Both the position numbers and the translations under genes were made by a program. Under the pieces are notes generated by a model. That model had not been told where the DNA came from. It saw only the letters and a program-made list of their open reading frames with translations, and searched no databases. Positions 28,093 to 37,630 of a stretch of 64,000 nucleotides of DNA are shown here, piece by piece; position 1 is the stretch's first letter, and every line of letters begins with the position of its first letter. The stretch is from Legionella santicrucis (GTDB lineage Bacteria > Pseudomonadota > Gammaproteobacteria > Legionellales > Legionellaceae), in assembly GCF_001468135.1 (NCBI RefSeq), contig NZ_LNYU01000009.1, positions 123,920 to 187,919 of the forward strand. The letters run 5' to 3'.

Positions 28093-29444
28093 TGAATATA
28101 AAGCCATTATTAAAACCATTATTAAAGCAATTATGGACTTGGCGAAAGCACAGTATATGGATGTGGGGGGAGGCCATTGGTATTACCCTCCTCATTTTAG
28201 GATTGTGTTCTATAACGAATCCAAGTAACCCTTTGTTTGTTAGGGAGATTTTCCCATGGCCATGGATTGCTTCAGTAATAATTGCATTTCAATATGGCTT
28301 TGGTCCAAGTTTGTTGTCAGTTGGTGTAATCGCTATATATGCAAATAAGCAACTTATAGCAGGGGATATGTCACTTACTGATTTTCAATCTTATTTGCTC
28401 AGTGGAGTATTCTTAACTCTAATCTGCACTTTATTTAGCTCAAGTTGGGTAAGAAGAATACAAAATACGGATGTACTGCAAGCTTATAGTGATGAGCGTT
28501 TAAAGAGTTTGTCGCGTTCTTACTATATGTTGCGGCTCTCTTCAGATTACCTTGAACAAAACATTATTTCTAAGCCTATGACATTACGATTAGCATTTAG
28601 AGAATTACAAAAGTTGAATTTAAATGCAGATACACTGTTATCCCCCGACGTAGCTTATTCTTTTTTGCAGCTTATTTCGCAATTTTGCCAAGTCAATGTG
28701 GGTGGAATTTTTTTATATCAAAATGCATGGTTAAATCCTGAGCCTTTTGTAGAAATTGGTTTAGTAGGTGAATTAGTGACACATGATCCGCTTATCAAGA
28801 GATGTATTGAATCGGGAGAAATTTCTTTTGTAAGTATTAATCAAATCGAAGAGGCAAGTGACTGTATTTATTTGGTAGTAGTGCCCTTGCTTACTAGTAA
28901 TAATGGACTTATAGGTATACTCGTGATTAAAGAAATTCCTTTTTGGAATTTAAACGACGAGACGCTAAGAATATTGAGTATCTTGGCTCACTATTTCAGT
29001 CATGAAGTGATTGTTTCTTCTGAGGTTACTGATTTTTTACATAATTATCCTGATTGTTCTGTCGATTTTGCAAAACAATTAATAAGATTAATCCCATTGA
29101 AAGAAAATTTAGAGATTGATAGTGCACTTGTTGCGGTGATGGTTTCGAAAAAATTAAGACCCCATAATGTTATCTATAATTTAAAAAACCAGCATCGAAT
29201 TCTTGACTCATTTTGGTCTTTAGAGTTGGGCGAATATGATGTATTAATTACTCTAATGCCTTTTACTTCTCCAGCAGGAATTCATGGCTATATAACAAGA
29301 ATTAAAAATTATTTGCATATGGACTTAGGTTTATCGGTTAATAATGAGGAAATAATAATACGTTCGATGCAGCTTTACGCAGAAACTCCTTTTTATGTGA
29401 TGCAGTATTTCTTAAATTTTATCAATGGAGAGGATAGTGGCTAA
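28092..29444 (+). CDS. pelD: PelD, inner-membrane cyclic-di-GMP receptor for Pel synthesis
   Basis: PelD activates Pel synthesis after binding c-di-GMP at a degenerate GGDEF domain. The 450-aa protein has membrane helices within about 22-120, a short coiled segment, a GAF domain (about 180-310) and a degenerate GGDEF domain (about 325-450). The inhibitory-site motif RxxD is present as RILD (Arg369, Asp372), and an Arg 34 residues later (Arg403) matches the third ligand. The P. aeruginosa residues are R367, D370 and R402, so binding is expected to be kept. I start at the ATG at 28092 overlapping the pelC stop; a TTG three bases earlier is an alternative. Confidence 0.92.
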   Translation: MNIKPLLKPLLKQLWTWRKHSIWMWGEAIGITLLILGLCSITNPSNPLFVREIFPWPWIASVIIAFQYGFGPSLLSVGVIAIYANKQLIAGDMSLTDFQSYLLSGVFLTLICTLFSSSWVRRIQNTDVLQAYSDERLKSLSRSYYMLRLSSDYLEQNIISKPMTLRLAFRELQKLNLNADTLLSPDVAYSFLQLISQFCQVNVGGIFLYQNAWLNPEPFVEIGLVGELVTHDPLIKRCIESGEISFVSINQIEEASDCIYLVVVPLLTSNNGLIGILVIKEIPFWNLNDETLRILSILAHYFSHEVIVSSEVTDFLHNYPDCSVDFAKQLIRLIPLKENLEIDSALVAVMVSKKLRPHNVIYNLKNQHRILDSFWSLELGEYDVLITLMPFTSPAGIHGYITRIKNYLHMDLGLSVNNEEIIIRSMQLYAETPFYVMQYFLNFINGEDSG

Positions 29445-30414
29445 TCAGATGGATTCATTACCTGGATTGTTCGCTGCTCTTTTTCGGCAAAGTCCAACTA
29501 CAGATTTGATTCTGAATGTATTTTTTCTGAATTTAGGAATAAGTCTATTAATTACCTTTTTATTAGTAAATCTGATTCAGTTAGATCTCGTCAAAAGAAA
29601 AAAAGAATTTTCATTTTTATTAATATGTATTGGAACTTTTATTCCATTTCTAGGAAATATTGTAGTTATTATTGCTATTTTTCTGCTTAAAAAATTTGGT
29701 GAAGATTTTCAACCTCACATAATTAATTTATATCCTCAAGTTGAATATGCGCGAAAAAATCCTGTTGAAGTAGTGGCACATGGAACAAGTTGGGCTGATG
29801 TCAGGTTGCATTCTTCAAATTACTCGACCGAAGAGCGCAATAAAGCGCTTTACAGTGTCAGTAAAGGATTACCGAGAGATACGAATCGTATTTATAGCTC
29901 TTTAGTATCTGATGATTTAGAAGAATTGCGTATTTGCGCTTTTTCCATGTTAGAGAACCAACAAAATTATTTGCAAAAAAAAATTAATCAATTTGTAAAA
30001 AAATCTGAAGAAACTGCGAATTCTCAAAGAGTAGCCTTTTTAGCCAAGCAGCTCGCTTTATTATATTGGGAATTGGTGTATCGTAACTTGGCTGATCAGG
30101 AATTTCGCGCCATCTTATTGGAACAAAGTAATTTTTACGCCAATACTGCATTAAAATCACTACCGGAAGATACGACTTTGTTAATCTTATTAGCAAGGAT
30201 CAATATGGAAAATAGGCAATTGAAAGAAGGGCTTCACTATTTGTCGAGGGCTTCAGAATTGAATGCTCCAAAAAGTAAAATTTATCCTTATTTAGCAGAG
30301 CTAGCATACAAAAAAAAGGAATATAATACAGTGAAAGAATCTTTATGTACGGATATTTCGTTTCGGTATATTTTAAAAATTAATAAAGTCGTTGAATTTT
30401 GGTGCAAAAAATGA
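29437..30414 (+). CDS. pelE: PelE, inner-membrane TPR protein of Pel synthesis
   Basis: PelE is a small membrane protein that works with PelD, PelF and PelG in the inner-membrane synthase complex. This 325-aa protein has two membrane helices (about 25-45 and 58-80) and a cytoplasmic TPR-like domain (about 185-320; LARINMENRQLKEGLHYLSRA). I choose GTG at 29437 because GAGAGGA lies just before it; an ATG at 29425 in the same frame is possible. It overlaps the pelD stop by eight bases, and its own stop overlaps the pelF start (ATGA). Confidence 0.9.
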   Translation: MANQMDSLPGLFAALFRQSPTTDLILNVFFLNLGISLLITFLLVNLIQLDLVKRKKEFSFLLICIGTFIPFLGNIVVIIAIFLLKKFGEDFQPHIINLYPQVEYARKNPVEVVAHGTSWADVRLHSSNYSTEERNKALYSVSKGLPRDTNRIYSSLVSDDLEELRICAFSMLENQQNYLQKKINQFVKKSEETANSQRVAFLAKQLALLYWELVYRNLADQEFRAILLEQSNFYANTALKSLPEDTTLLILLARINMENRQLKEGLHYLSRASELNAPKSKIYPYLAELAYKKKEYNTVKESLCTDISFRYILKINKVVEFWCKK

Positions 30415-31925
30415 GCACTTATTTAGCAAAACAGGCTAATGAAGTTGATATCGCGTTACTCCTTGAGAGTTCTTATCCATTTATTTTGGGAGGAGTTTCC
30501 ACATGGGTACATCAGATTATAGAAAACTTTCCTCAATATACATTTGCTCTGATATTTTTAGGAGGTTCTCCTGAGAATTATCAAGAGGGAATTCGTTATG
30601 ACATTCCCAAAAATGTCACTCATTTTCAAGTCCATTATCTTTTTGATGAGGATGAGCCGCCTTCGCCCAAAAAAAGGTTAGTTGGAAATGAAAAAGGATT
30701 TGTATTGCTGAGACAAATGCATGAGCTATTTAAATGCCCAACAGCTGAAAACTTAAATCAGATTGCTGATATCAGTGATATTCTGAATGATCCTTCTGGG
30801 GTTGATTATAAGCAATTTTTATACAGTAAACTAAGTTGGAATTTTATTGAAGAGGAATATACGGAGCGGTGTGAAGATTCTTCGTTTATTGATTATTTTT
30901 GGACAGTAAAAAATATTCATAAACCTTTATGGAAGTTAATCCATGTGCTTACCAATTTTCCTAAAGTTAAAGCAGTGCATTCTATCTCGACAGGATATGC
31001 TGGGTTACTTGGTTTTTTTATTCATCGACATTTCAACTATCCTCTTATTTTAACGGAGCATGGTATTTATACTAAAGAGCGTAAAATTGATATTTTTTTA
31101 AGCCAAATTTTTCATGACGATCCTGATCGGGCGTTAACTGAAACAAGTTATTTGCGAAATTTATGGGATCGTTATTTTAAGACATTGGCACAGCTAACTT
31201 ATCATGTGGCTGATCCTATACTTAGTTTATTTAGTCATGCACGGCAAATACAGATAGATGATGGTGCTGATCCCAAGAAAACACTCATTATACCTAATGG
31301 AATTAATATTGATCGATTTAGGAAATTAAGACGGCCTTTGGAGGAAAAACTTACAGCGATCTGCTTTGTTGGTCGTATAGTACCTATGAAAGATGTTAAG
31401 GGATTTATTAGGGCAGTCCCTAATCTACATAATGCAATGCCGGATTTAAAGGTTTGGATTGTTGGTTCAACAGATCAGGATCCACTATATGCTCAAGAAT
31501 GTGTTGAATTAGTCGAAAATACATTGCTACATGATGTTATCGAATTTTTCCCCCATCAAAGAATGGAAGATGTTTTACCAAAAATCAAGATCTTAGTCTT
31601 ACCTGCTATTAGAGAAAGTATGCCATATGTTCTCTTGGAAAGTTTTGCTGCTGGGGTGCCTGTAGTGGCTACTGATGTTGGGGCATGTAAAGAAATGGTA
31701 TTGGGCATGAACGAAGAAGATATTGCTTTAGGTCCCGCTGGGAAAATAGTGAGGGTCTCAGATACGAAAGACTTAGAAGTTGCAATTCTTGAAGTATTAA
31801 ATAACCCTGAATTATGGAATGCAATGAGTGAGTCCGCGATTAATCGTGTAGAAACATACTATAATGAAACGGTTATGATTGCAAAATATCAGGAAATCTA
31901 CGAAAGCACGATGAATAAAGGATAG
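30411..31925 (+). CDS. pelF: PelF, family 4 glycosyltransferase (Pel polymerase)
   Basis: PelF is the cytoplasmic GT4 enzyme that polymerises Pel from UDP-linked amino sugars. The 504-aa protein matches P. aeruginosa PelF (507). The N-terminal domain shows LLLESSYPFILGGVSTWVHQ, and the C-terminal nucleotide-sugar domain shows FVGRIVPMKDVKGFIRA. The EX7E-type motif is in RESMPYVLLESFAAG. I use the ATG at 30411, which overlaps the pelE stop, rather than a TTG 12 bases upstream. No membrane segment is seen, as expected. Confidence 0.96.
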   Translation: MSTYLAKQANEVDIALLLESSYPFILGGVSTWVHQIIENFPQYTFALIFLGGSPENYQEGIRYDIPKNVTHFQVHYLFDEDEPPSPKKRLVGNEKGFVLLRQMHELFKCPTAENLNQIADISDILNDPSGVDYKQFLYSKLSWNFIEEEYTERCEDSSFIDYFWTVKNIHKPLWKLIHVLTNFPKVKAVHSISTGYAGLLGFFIHRHFNYPLILTEHGIYTKERKIDIFLSQIFHDDPDRALTETSYLRNLWDRYFKTLAQLTYHVADPILSLFSHARQIQIDDGADPKKTLIIPNGINIDRFRKLRRPLEEKLTAICFVGRIVPMKDVKGFIRAVPNLHNAMPDLKVWIVGSTDQDPLYAQECVELVENTLLHDVIEFFPHQRMEDVLPKIKILVLPAIRESMPYVLLESFAAGVPVVATDVGACKEMVLGMNEEDIALGPAGKIVRVSDTKDLEVAILEVLNNPELWNAMSESAINRVETYYNETVMIAKYQEIYESTMNKG

Positions 31926-31932
31926 CACCTAA

Positions 31933-33306
31933 ATGGCGGGGATTGGATTCTCTTTACGAAAAATTTTAAATCACGAAAGTATCACACGAACAATAGCTGC
32001 TTATACGGTCGCAGGAGTTATTGGCGGTGGGCCATGGTTGATCTCAATTCTAGGTATTATTTCTCTGTCACTTATTATTGCTAGAATACCAGCACAGCAC
32101 GAGGCAATTACTCAATTTCAAATATCGATTACTTATTTAATTGCCGGAAGTTTAATTTTTAGTAGTTCTGCTGGAAACAGTTTTTCTCGTTATGCGGCCG
32201 ATCAATTATTTTTAAATAGATCCACCTATCTTATTTCTAACTTGAATGGATTAATGCTCATTATTTCCTTAAGTGCCGGCATTTTTTCATTCTTTTTTGT
32301 GTTACTTTTTTTTTCGCAACAAGATATTGCTTATCGGCTATTATTAATGGGAAGTTTTGTTGTTCTGTCAAATATTTGGGCTGTAATTACACTTCTCACC
32401 GCAGTAAAAGATTATTCAATTATTCTCAAGGCGTTTTTATTGAGTTACTCGATTGTCGTTCTTTTGGCGTATTGGTTACGTAACTACGGTCTTGATGCTT
32501 TTATGTTCAGTTTTTTAGTGGGGCAAACTGTTTTATTACTTAATTTACTCATCGTCCTTTACAAAGAATATCCTACCAATTCAATTATTGATTTTCATTT
32601 TATGAAAAAAAACAGTATGTATAAGCTATTAATTTTTAACGGCTTATTTTTCAATTTAGGAGTATGGGTAGATAAATTTATATTTTGGTATAATGATAGC
32701 ACTAGTTATGCGGTTATTGGTCCTTTTAGAGCCTCATTAATTTACGATCTGCCAATCTTTATTGCTTATCTTTGTTTGTTACCAGGTATGGCCGTTTTTC
32801 TTTTACTGATAGAGACCAATTTCGCTGATTATTATCTTCGTTTTAATGAGGCCATACGTAGTGGGAAATCCTTGTCTTATATAAAGATTGCAGGTAACCA
32901 AGTAGCTACTTATGCTTTCGAGCTCATCTATTCCATAGTTAAAATTCAAGCATTAGTCATTATTCTTATGTTGCAGTTTGGTGAAAAAATTTTGGCTTTT
33001 TTAAATATTTCTCTTCTTTACTACAATCTGCTTTATGTTGCAGTGATAGGTACAAGTTTACAAATTTTTCTCCTGGCTATTGTTGATATTTTATACTATA
33101 TGGATAGAAGATGGTATGTATTTGTGATTTCCATTAGCTATTTTGTTTTAAATTTAGTGTTTACCTTAATTTCTGTATCTTTGGGACCTTTTTATTACGG
33201 ATATGGATTTACTGGTTCTTTAGCTTGTGTCTGTGTATTAGGAATGTATTTTTTAAATGAGGGATTTAACGATCTTGAATATAAAGTGATCATGCTAAGA
33301 GGATAA
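31933..33306 (+). CDS. pelG: PelG, inner-membrane Pel transporter (MOP superfamily)
   Basis: PelG is a Wzx-like integral membrane protein that is thought to move Pel across the inner membrane together with PelD and PelE. The 457-aa length equals the family norm (456 in P. aeruginosa). The N-terminus MAGIGFSLRKIL and the following GGGPWLISILG are strongly typical. About 12 hydrophobic segments are spread over the chain. Only a few bases separate it from pelF upstream and from the epimerase gene downstream, so all are one unit. Confidence 0.95.
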   Translation: MAGIGFSLRKILNHESITRTIAAYTVAGVIGGGPWLISILGIISLSLIIARIPAQHEAITQFQISITYLIAGSLIFSSSAGNSFSRYAADQLFLNRSTYLISNLNGLMLIISLSAGIFSFFFVLLFFSQQDIAYRLLLMGSFVVLSNIWAVITLLTAVKDYSIILKAFLLSYSIVVLLAYWLRNYGLDAFMFSFLVGQTVLLLNLLIVLYKEYPTNSIIDFHFMKKNSMYKLLIFNGLFFNLGVWVDKFIFWYNDSTSYAVIGPFRASLIYDLPIFIAYLCLLPGMAVFLLLIETNFADYYLRFNEAIRSGKSLSYIKIAGNQVATYAFELIYSIVKIQALVIILMLQFGEKILAFLNISLLYYNLLYVAVIGTSLQIFLLAIVDILYYMDRRWYVFVISISYFVLNLVFTLISVSLGPFYYGYGFTGSLACVCVLGMYFLNEGFNDLEYKVIMLRG

Positions 33307-33307
33307 T

Positions 33308-34243
33308 ATGGATACTTATCTTGTTACAGGAGGAGCTGGATTTATTGGCTCACATCTATGTGATCAATTAGTGAAATATTCCAAGGTTTATGTCTTAGAT
33401 AACCTTTCTACTGGTTGCAAAGAGAATCTTCCTAAAGAGGTTGTTTTTATTGAAGGCGATATCTGCGACTACAAGCTAGTTAATGAACTGATGGCACAGG
33501 TAGATGGATGTTTTCATCTTGCCGCGCTGGTTTCAGTGCCTTTATGCAATGAAGATATCCTGAAAGCCCATGAAGTTAATTTAACTGCTACGGTGAACAT
33601 TTTAAAGATCGCGAGTGAATTATCTAGCTTTTCTAAATCGTTTCCTATTGTATTTGCTTCTTCTTGTGCAGTATATGGCAATAGTTCGCATTTTCCAATT
33701 AAAGAAGATGATCCTTTGCTTCCTATATCTATTTATGCAAATACGAAACTTTCCAGTGAATATTATGGTCGATTTATCAGTGAAATATCTAAGCTGCCTT
33801 TTACTGCTTTGCGTTTATTTAATGTATATGGGGCAAGACAAAAATTAGATAGTCCTTATTCAGGTGTCATTTCAATCTTTTTAAATAACTTATTGAATGA
33901 TAAGCCTTGCGCTTTTTATGGTTCTGGTGAGCAATCAAGAGATTTTGTTTATGTAGATGATGTTATTTTATTTTTTATTAAAGCGATGAAAACTTCTAGG
34001 CATACTGCCCGAATCTATAATGTATGTACTGGGAAAAATATTAAAATAAAGACAATCGCTAGTTTATTAAGTCAAGAGCTGAAAAAAGAATTAGTCACCA
34101 TATATAAACCTCCAAAATTTGGGGATGTGGAGTACTCATTAGGAGATCCATTTTTAGCAGGAGAAGAGCTTAGTCTTTTTGCGAAAACTTCGGTTGAATC
34201 TGGATTGAAGAGTCTAGTAAAAACAATTACTGAGAGATCTTAA
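33308..34243 (+). CDS. pelX: PelX-like NAD-dependent UDP-sugar epimerase
   Basis: This is a short-chain dehydrogenase/epimerase of 311 aa. The Rossmann motif is TGGAGFIGSH (7-16), the serine region is FASSCAVYG, and the catalytic pair is Tyr143 and Lys147 in YANTK. RDFVYVDDV near residue 215 is typical of UDP-GlcNAc/GlcA 4-epimerase relatives. In some Pseudomonas pel clusters PelX is a UDP-GlcNAc C4-epimerase giving UDP-GalNAc, a Pel building block. The position one base after the pelG stop and the RBS AGAGGATA support the same role here. The exact sugar specificity cannot be read by eye; a dTDP- or UDP-uronate epimerase is the alternative. Confidence 0.82.
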   Translation: MDTYLVTGGAGFIGSHLCDQLVKYSKVYVLDNLSTGCKENLPKEVVFIEGDICDYKLVNELMAQVDGCFHLAALVSVPLCNEDILKAHEVNLTATVNILKIASELSSFSKSFPIVFASSCAVYGNSSHFPIKEDDPLLPISIYANTKLSSEYYGRFISEISKLPFTALRLFNVYGARQKLDSPYSGVISIFLNNLLNDKPCAFYGSGEQSRDFVYVDDVILFFIKAMKTSRHTARIYNVCTGKNIKIKTIASLLSQELKKELVTIYKPPKFGDVEYSLGDPFLAGEELSLFAKTSVESGLKSLVKTITERS

Positions 34244-35851
34244 ATGAAGATAACCTACTTAGGCCATGCGGGATTTTACGTTGAATCTGAATCATCAGTC
34301 ATCATCATGGACCCTTGGCTTTCACGTTATGGTGCATTTGATTCAGCATGGTTTCAGTTTCCCAAAAATAGTCATATGATTGAATATGTTTTAAATCATT
34401 TTGACTCAACGCATAAGGATAAATATATTTACGTCAGCCATGAACATAAGGATCATTTTGATATTGAATTTTTAAAAATGATAAAAAAAAGGAATTTTAA
34501 ATTTATTTTGGCTAATTTTCATCGTTCTATCGTTAAAGAACAACTGGAAGCGGTTAATTATCAATGTGATGGAATTATTTCTTTAAATTATGAAGAAGAG
34601 TTTACACTAAAAGATGGTAACCTGAGGTTATTTGTTCTTGATGCAGAGCTTGATTGTGATTCTGCGATTCTTGTTCAAGCGGATTCAAAGAGTTTTTTAA
34701 ATATAAATGATTGTAAGTTACATGAAAAATTAGAAAAAATTGTAAGACTGCATGGAAAAATAGACGTTTTTGCAGCTCAATTTTCTGGAGCTATATGGCA
34801 TCCTGTTTGCTATGACATGCCTTTAAAAGATTATCAAAGAGTCTCTCTGAAAAAGAGAATGAATAAATTTTCCATTGTTGCAAGAGCGATAGAAACCGTA
34901 AATCCAACGTTTTACATCCCCTCTGCTGGTCCGCCATGCTTTCTCGACCCTATGTTAGCGCATATTAATTTTGAAAAAATTAATATTTTCCCCAAAGCGC
35001 CTGAGTATCTCAGGTATTTGGACAAGCACTGTAAAGCAACCGATACTATATGGCCTGAAATTATGCCAGGAGATATTTTAGATGTAAATTTAGGGAAATT
35101 TATTCATTTAGACGAAAATAGGGTGGAAGAACAGCAGTATGAAAGTTACATAAAATCCTATGCTAATGAATATAAAGACTATTTCCAACTAAGAGAAACA
35201 GAGAATAAAAAAGTTAATCCTCAAGCCGTGTTTGTCGATTTAAAACGAGATCTTGAGGAAAAAATGAAGAATGTAAATTTAGTGAATGTTAAGGTTCATG
35301 CTATTTTATATTGGGGGATCAGTGATTATTCGGACATAATGTATCGCATTGATTTAACTAATAAAACAATTACTACAACAAAAGAAATTTTAGATCCCAA
35401 TAATTATTGGAAAATTGAAGCTCCTGCTTGGCAAGTCAACAAAGTTTTAATAAAAGAGATGAATTGGCCTGATTTTGTACTCACTTTTAGAGTGAAGCTG
35501 AAAAGAAATCCGGATCTCTATGATGTTGTCACACACGGATTTGTGGCTTTAGATGCGATTGAAATCGGACGGTTTTGTGACTTAGTTGAGCGCTTTCATG
35601 CGAATAATAAGGATCGAATTGTAGTAGAATTTGAAGGGAAACGTTATTCGATATTACGTTGGTGTCCTCATTTAGGAGGAGATCTCAGTTCAGGTTGGTT
35701 AGATAGTCAAGGGTGTTGGGTATGTCCAAGACATCAATGGCATTTTGATCTACGCAATAGCGGGCAGTGTATAACAAGTACAGAGACTATTGATGCGATT
35801 TGCTTGGACGATCAGAACATTAACCAAGAAAAAGAGAAAAAATTAAAGTGA
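34244..35851 (+). CDS. Metallo-beta-lactamase-fold plus Rieske protein, CMP-Neu5Ac/UDP-MurNAc hydroxylase-like
   Basis: The 535-aa protein joins an N-terminal metallo-beta-lactamase fold with a C-terminal Rieske domain. The metal motif HEHKDH lies at 66-71 after IIMDPWLSRYG. The Rieske ligands are Cys474-x-His476 and Cys494-x-x-His497 (CPHLGG and CPRHQW). This order of domains resembles UlaG-like/CMAH-type N-acetyl hydroxylases, which turn N-acetyl into N-glycolyl groups on CMP-sialic acid, and mycobacterial NamH on UDP-MurNAc. The gene starts directly after the PelX-like stop, so it is the last gene of the pel unit. I infer that it hydroxylates the N-acetyl group of a Pel precursor; it could instead act on another nucleotide sugar such as a legionaminic-acid derivative. 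Domain call firm, role speculative. Confidence 0.85.
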   Translation: MKITYLGHAGFYVESESSVIIMDPWLSRYGAFDSAWFQFPKNSHMIEYVLNHFDSTHKDKYIYVSHEHKDHFDIEFLKMIKKRNFKFILANFHRSIVKEQLEAVNYQCDGIISLNYEEEFTLKDGNLRLFVLDAELDCDSAILVQADSKSFLNINDCKLHEKLEKIVRLHGKIDVFAAQFSGAIWHPVCYDMPLKDYQRVSLKKRMNKFSIVARAIETVNPTFYIPSAGPPCFLDPMLAHINFEKINIFPKAPEYLRYLDKHCKATDTIWPEIMPGDILDVNLGKFIHLDENRVEEQQYESYIKSYANEYKDYFQLRETENKKVNPQAVFVDLKRDLEEKMKNVNLVNVKVHAILYWGISDYSDIMYRIDLTNKTITTTKEILDPNNYWKIEAPAWQVNKVLIKEMNWPDFVLTFRVKLKRNPDLYDVVTHGFVALDAIEIGRFCDLVERFHANNKDRIVVEFEGKRYSILRWCPHLGGDLSSGWLDSQGCWVCPRHQWHFDLRNSGQCITSTETIDAICLDDQNINQEKEKKLK

Positions 35852-35931
35852 TAACGCACATTTTTCATCAAAGAAGAAAAAAATTGTCAACACGCCCTAA
35901 TTGAGCGTTATGCCCAAGTAATAATGTTCAT

Positions 35932-35957
35932 GAGATTGAGTTTTTATTCTCAATCTC
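35932..35957. terminator. Hairpin between the pel unit and panC
   Basis: A perfect 9-bp inverted repeat, GAGATTGAG (35932-35940) and CTCAATCTC (35949-35957), has the loop TTTTTATT. It lies between the convergent ends of the Rieske gene and panC and touches the panC stop codon. The position fits a two-way transcription end, although the T-run is in the loop rather than after the stem. Confidence 0.5.
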
Positions 35958-36721
35958 TATAGCGAATAATTATCAATCAAGCGAATATCACCAATTCGGA
36001 CTGCTGCATATCGACGACCTTGATGTTCTTCAACATACGCTACAACAATATTTTTTTGGGTTAATTCTTCAATGATTTGCGCGCATGATTTGTCTTTTTG
36101 TTGAAACAAGGTGGCAAATTCCTCAGCTATAGTTTTTTGCTCTTTGCTAAGGCGATTATTGCGCGAACTAAAGGCCAAGCCACTGGATTCACGTAGGGTT
36201 GGGCATACTTTTATTTCTATATCCAGAAAGAATGCTTTAGTCATTCCTTGAATCAATTGATATTGCTGATAATCTTTTTCACCAAAATAAGCTTTATGCG
36301 GCTTGACAAGATTAAATAATTTAATGACAACCGTTAAAACACCGTTAAAATGTCCAGGGCGATGCTTACCTTCCATTAATTGGCACAGTTGTTTTTCATG
36401 CACTTGATAATTATATTCATCTACATACATTGCTTTGTCGTCTGGAAGAATACAAAAATCTACACCCGAATCCTCCATCATCTTCAGATCTGTTTCCAAA
36501 GTGCGTGGATACAATTTAAAATCTTCAGCTTGATTAAATTGTGTTGGATTAACAAATAAACTGGAAACAGTGTAGTGATTTTCTTTTTGGCTTGCTAAAA
36601 ATAAAGATGCATGTCCTGCATGCAAATTACCCATGGTAGGTGCAAAACCTATGGTTAATTCAGTGGATAAGGTTTTACGAAAAGCTATCCATTCTTCAAG
36701 GTTATGAAAAATTTGCATCAT
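35957..36721 (-). CDS. panC: PanC, pantothenate synthetase
   Basis: PanC condenses pantoate with beta-alanine, using ATP, to make pantothenate. The protein (about 254 aa) has the nucleotidyltransferase motif [10 protein letters not shown], the FVNPTQFN segment, GEKDYQQYQ and the KMSKS-like region [12 protein letters not shown] lies before the ATG pair at 36721/36718; I use the first. The annotated longer start lacks a ribosome site. It is shorter at the C-terminus than E. coli PanC (283) but motifs are complete. It lies 120 bases downstream of panB. Confidence 0.95.
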   Translation of the reverse strand: MMQIFHNLEEWIAFRKTLSTELTIGFAPTMGNLHAGHASLFLASQKENHYTVSSLFVNPTQFNQAEDFKLYPRTLETDLKMMEDSGVDFCILPDDKAMYVDEYNYQVHEKQLCQLMEGKHRPGHFNGVLTVVIKLFNLVKPHKAYFGEKDYQQYQLIQGMTKAFFLDIEIKVCPTLRESSGLAFSSRNNRLSKEQKTIAEEFATLFQQKDKSCAQIIEELTQKNIVVAYVEEHQGRRYAAVRIGDIRLIDNYSL

Positions 36722-36841
36722 GATGTTCCTAATTATGTGAGTTTGATACAATAAATAGATTCTATTTTATTGTATCAAACTGATTATTCTGAATGGTCCC
36801 CATACAAAATGCCGTGCATTTTTATGGATAACTCACAGACA

Positions 36842-37630
36842 TTAAAATGCATGTTCAGATGCTGGGAAACTAACCTGTCGAACTTGCTGTGCATAAGCAT
36901 TTAACGCATTCAGTAGCATTTCTTTACCTTGTACGTATCTTTTGACAAACTTGGGATTAAAATCAGTTTGTAAGCCCAACATATCATGCCAAACAAGAAC
37001 TTGACCATCAGTATCAGAACCGGCTCCAATGCCAATAGTGGGTATGCGCAATGATTGAGTAATTTCTTGAGCTAATGGTTGAGGAACGCACTCAATTACA
37101 AGAGCAAAACAGCCAGCAGCTTCTAAACGAAGTGCCTGTTGAATCAGCGTTTCTGCTTGATCTGGATTTCTTCCCTGTACTTTATAGCCGCCTAATTGGT
37201 GAATGGATTGAGGCGTCAAACCAATGTGGCCCATAACAGGAACACCCGCATTGACTAGATAAGAAATGGTTTGACATGTATCTGCATCAGCACCCTCGAT
37301 TTTTACAGCATGTGCTCCTGAGCGTAATAGGCTTTTCACATTTTCTACAGTTTGAGCTAATGAAGTTTTATGACTTAAAAAGGGGAGGTCGCTAATTAAA
37401 AATTGTTGTTTTAAACCACGTGCTACGGCTTGAGTATGAAGCACCATCATCTCTATGGTCGCCATAATGGTTGTGTCGTGGCCATGTACTACCATGGCTA
37501 CTGAATCCCCAACAAGAACACAATCTACGTTAGATTCAGAGACAATACAGGCAGAAGGATAATCATAACAAGTGACCATGACGATTTTTTGTTGTTCTTC
37601 TTTTTTACGTTTGAAATCATGAATTTTCAT
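36842..37630 (-). CDS. panB: PanB, ketopantoate hydroxymethyltransferase
   Basis: PanB makes ketopantoate from 2-oxoisovalerate and methylene-tetrahydrofolate, the first step of pantothenate synthesis. The 262-aa protein has the family markers VTCYDYPSA, CVLVGDSVAMVVHGHD, VKIEGAD, GHIGLTPQ and GIGAGSDTDGQVLVWHDMLG. The ATG is preceded by AAGGAG. With panC it forms the usual panB-panC pair; panD is not in this window. Confidence 0.97.
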   Translation of the reverse strand: MKIHDFKRKKEEQQKIVMVTCYDYPSACIVSESNVDCVLVGDSVAMVVHGHDTTIMATIEMMVLHTQAVARGLKQQFLISDLPFLSHKTSLAQTVENVKSLLRSGAHAVKIEGADADTCQTISYLVNAGVPVMGHIGLTPQSIHQLGGYKVQGRNPDQAETLIQQALRLEAAGCFALVIECVPQPLAQEITQSLRIPTIGIGAGSDTDGQVLVWHDMLGLQTDFNPKFVKRYVQGKEMLLNALNAYAQQVRQVSFPASEHAF

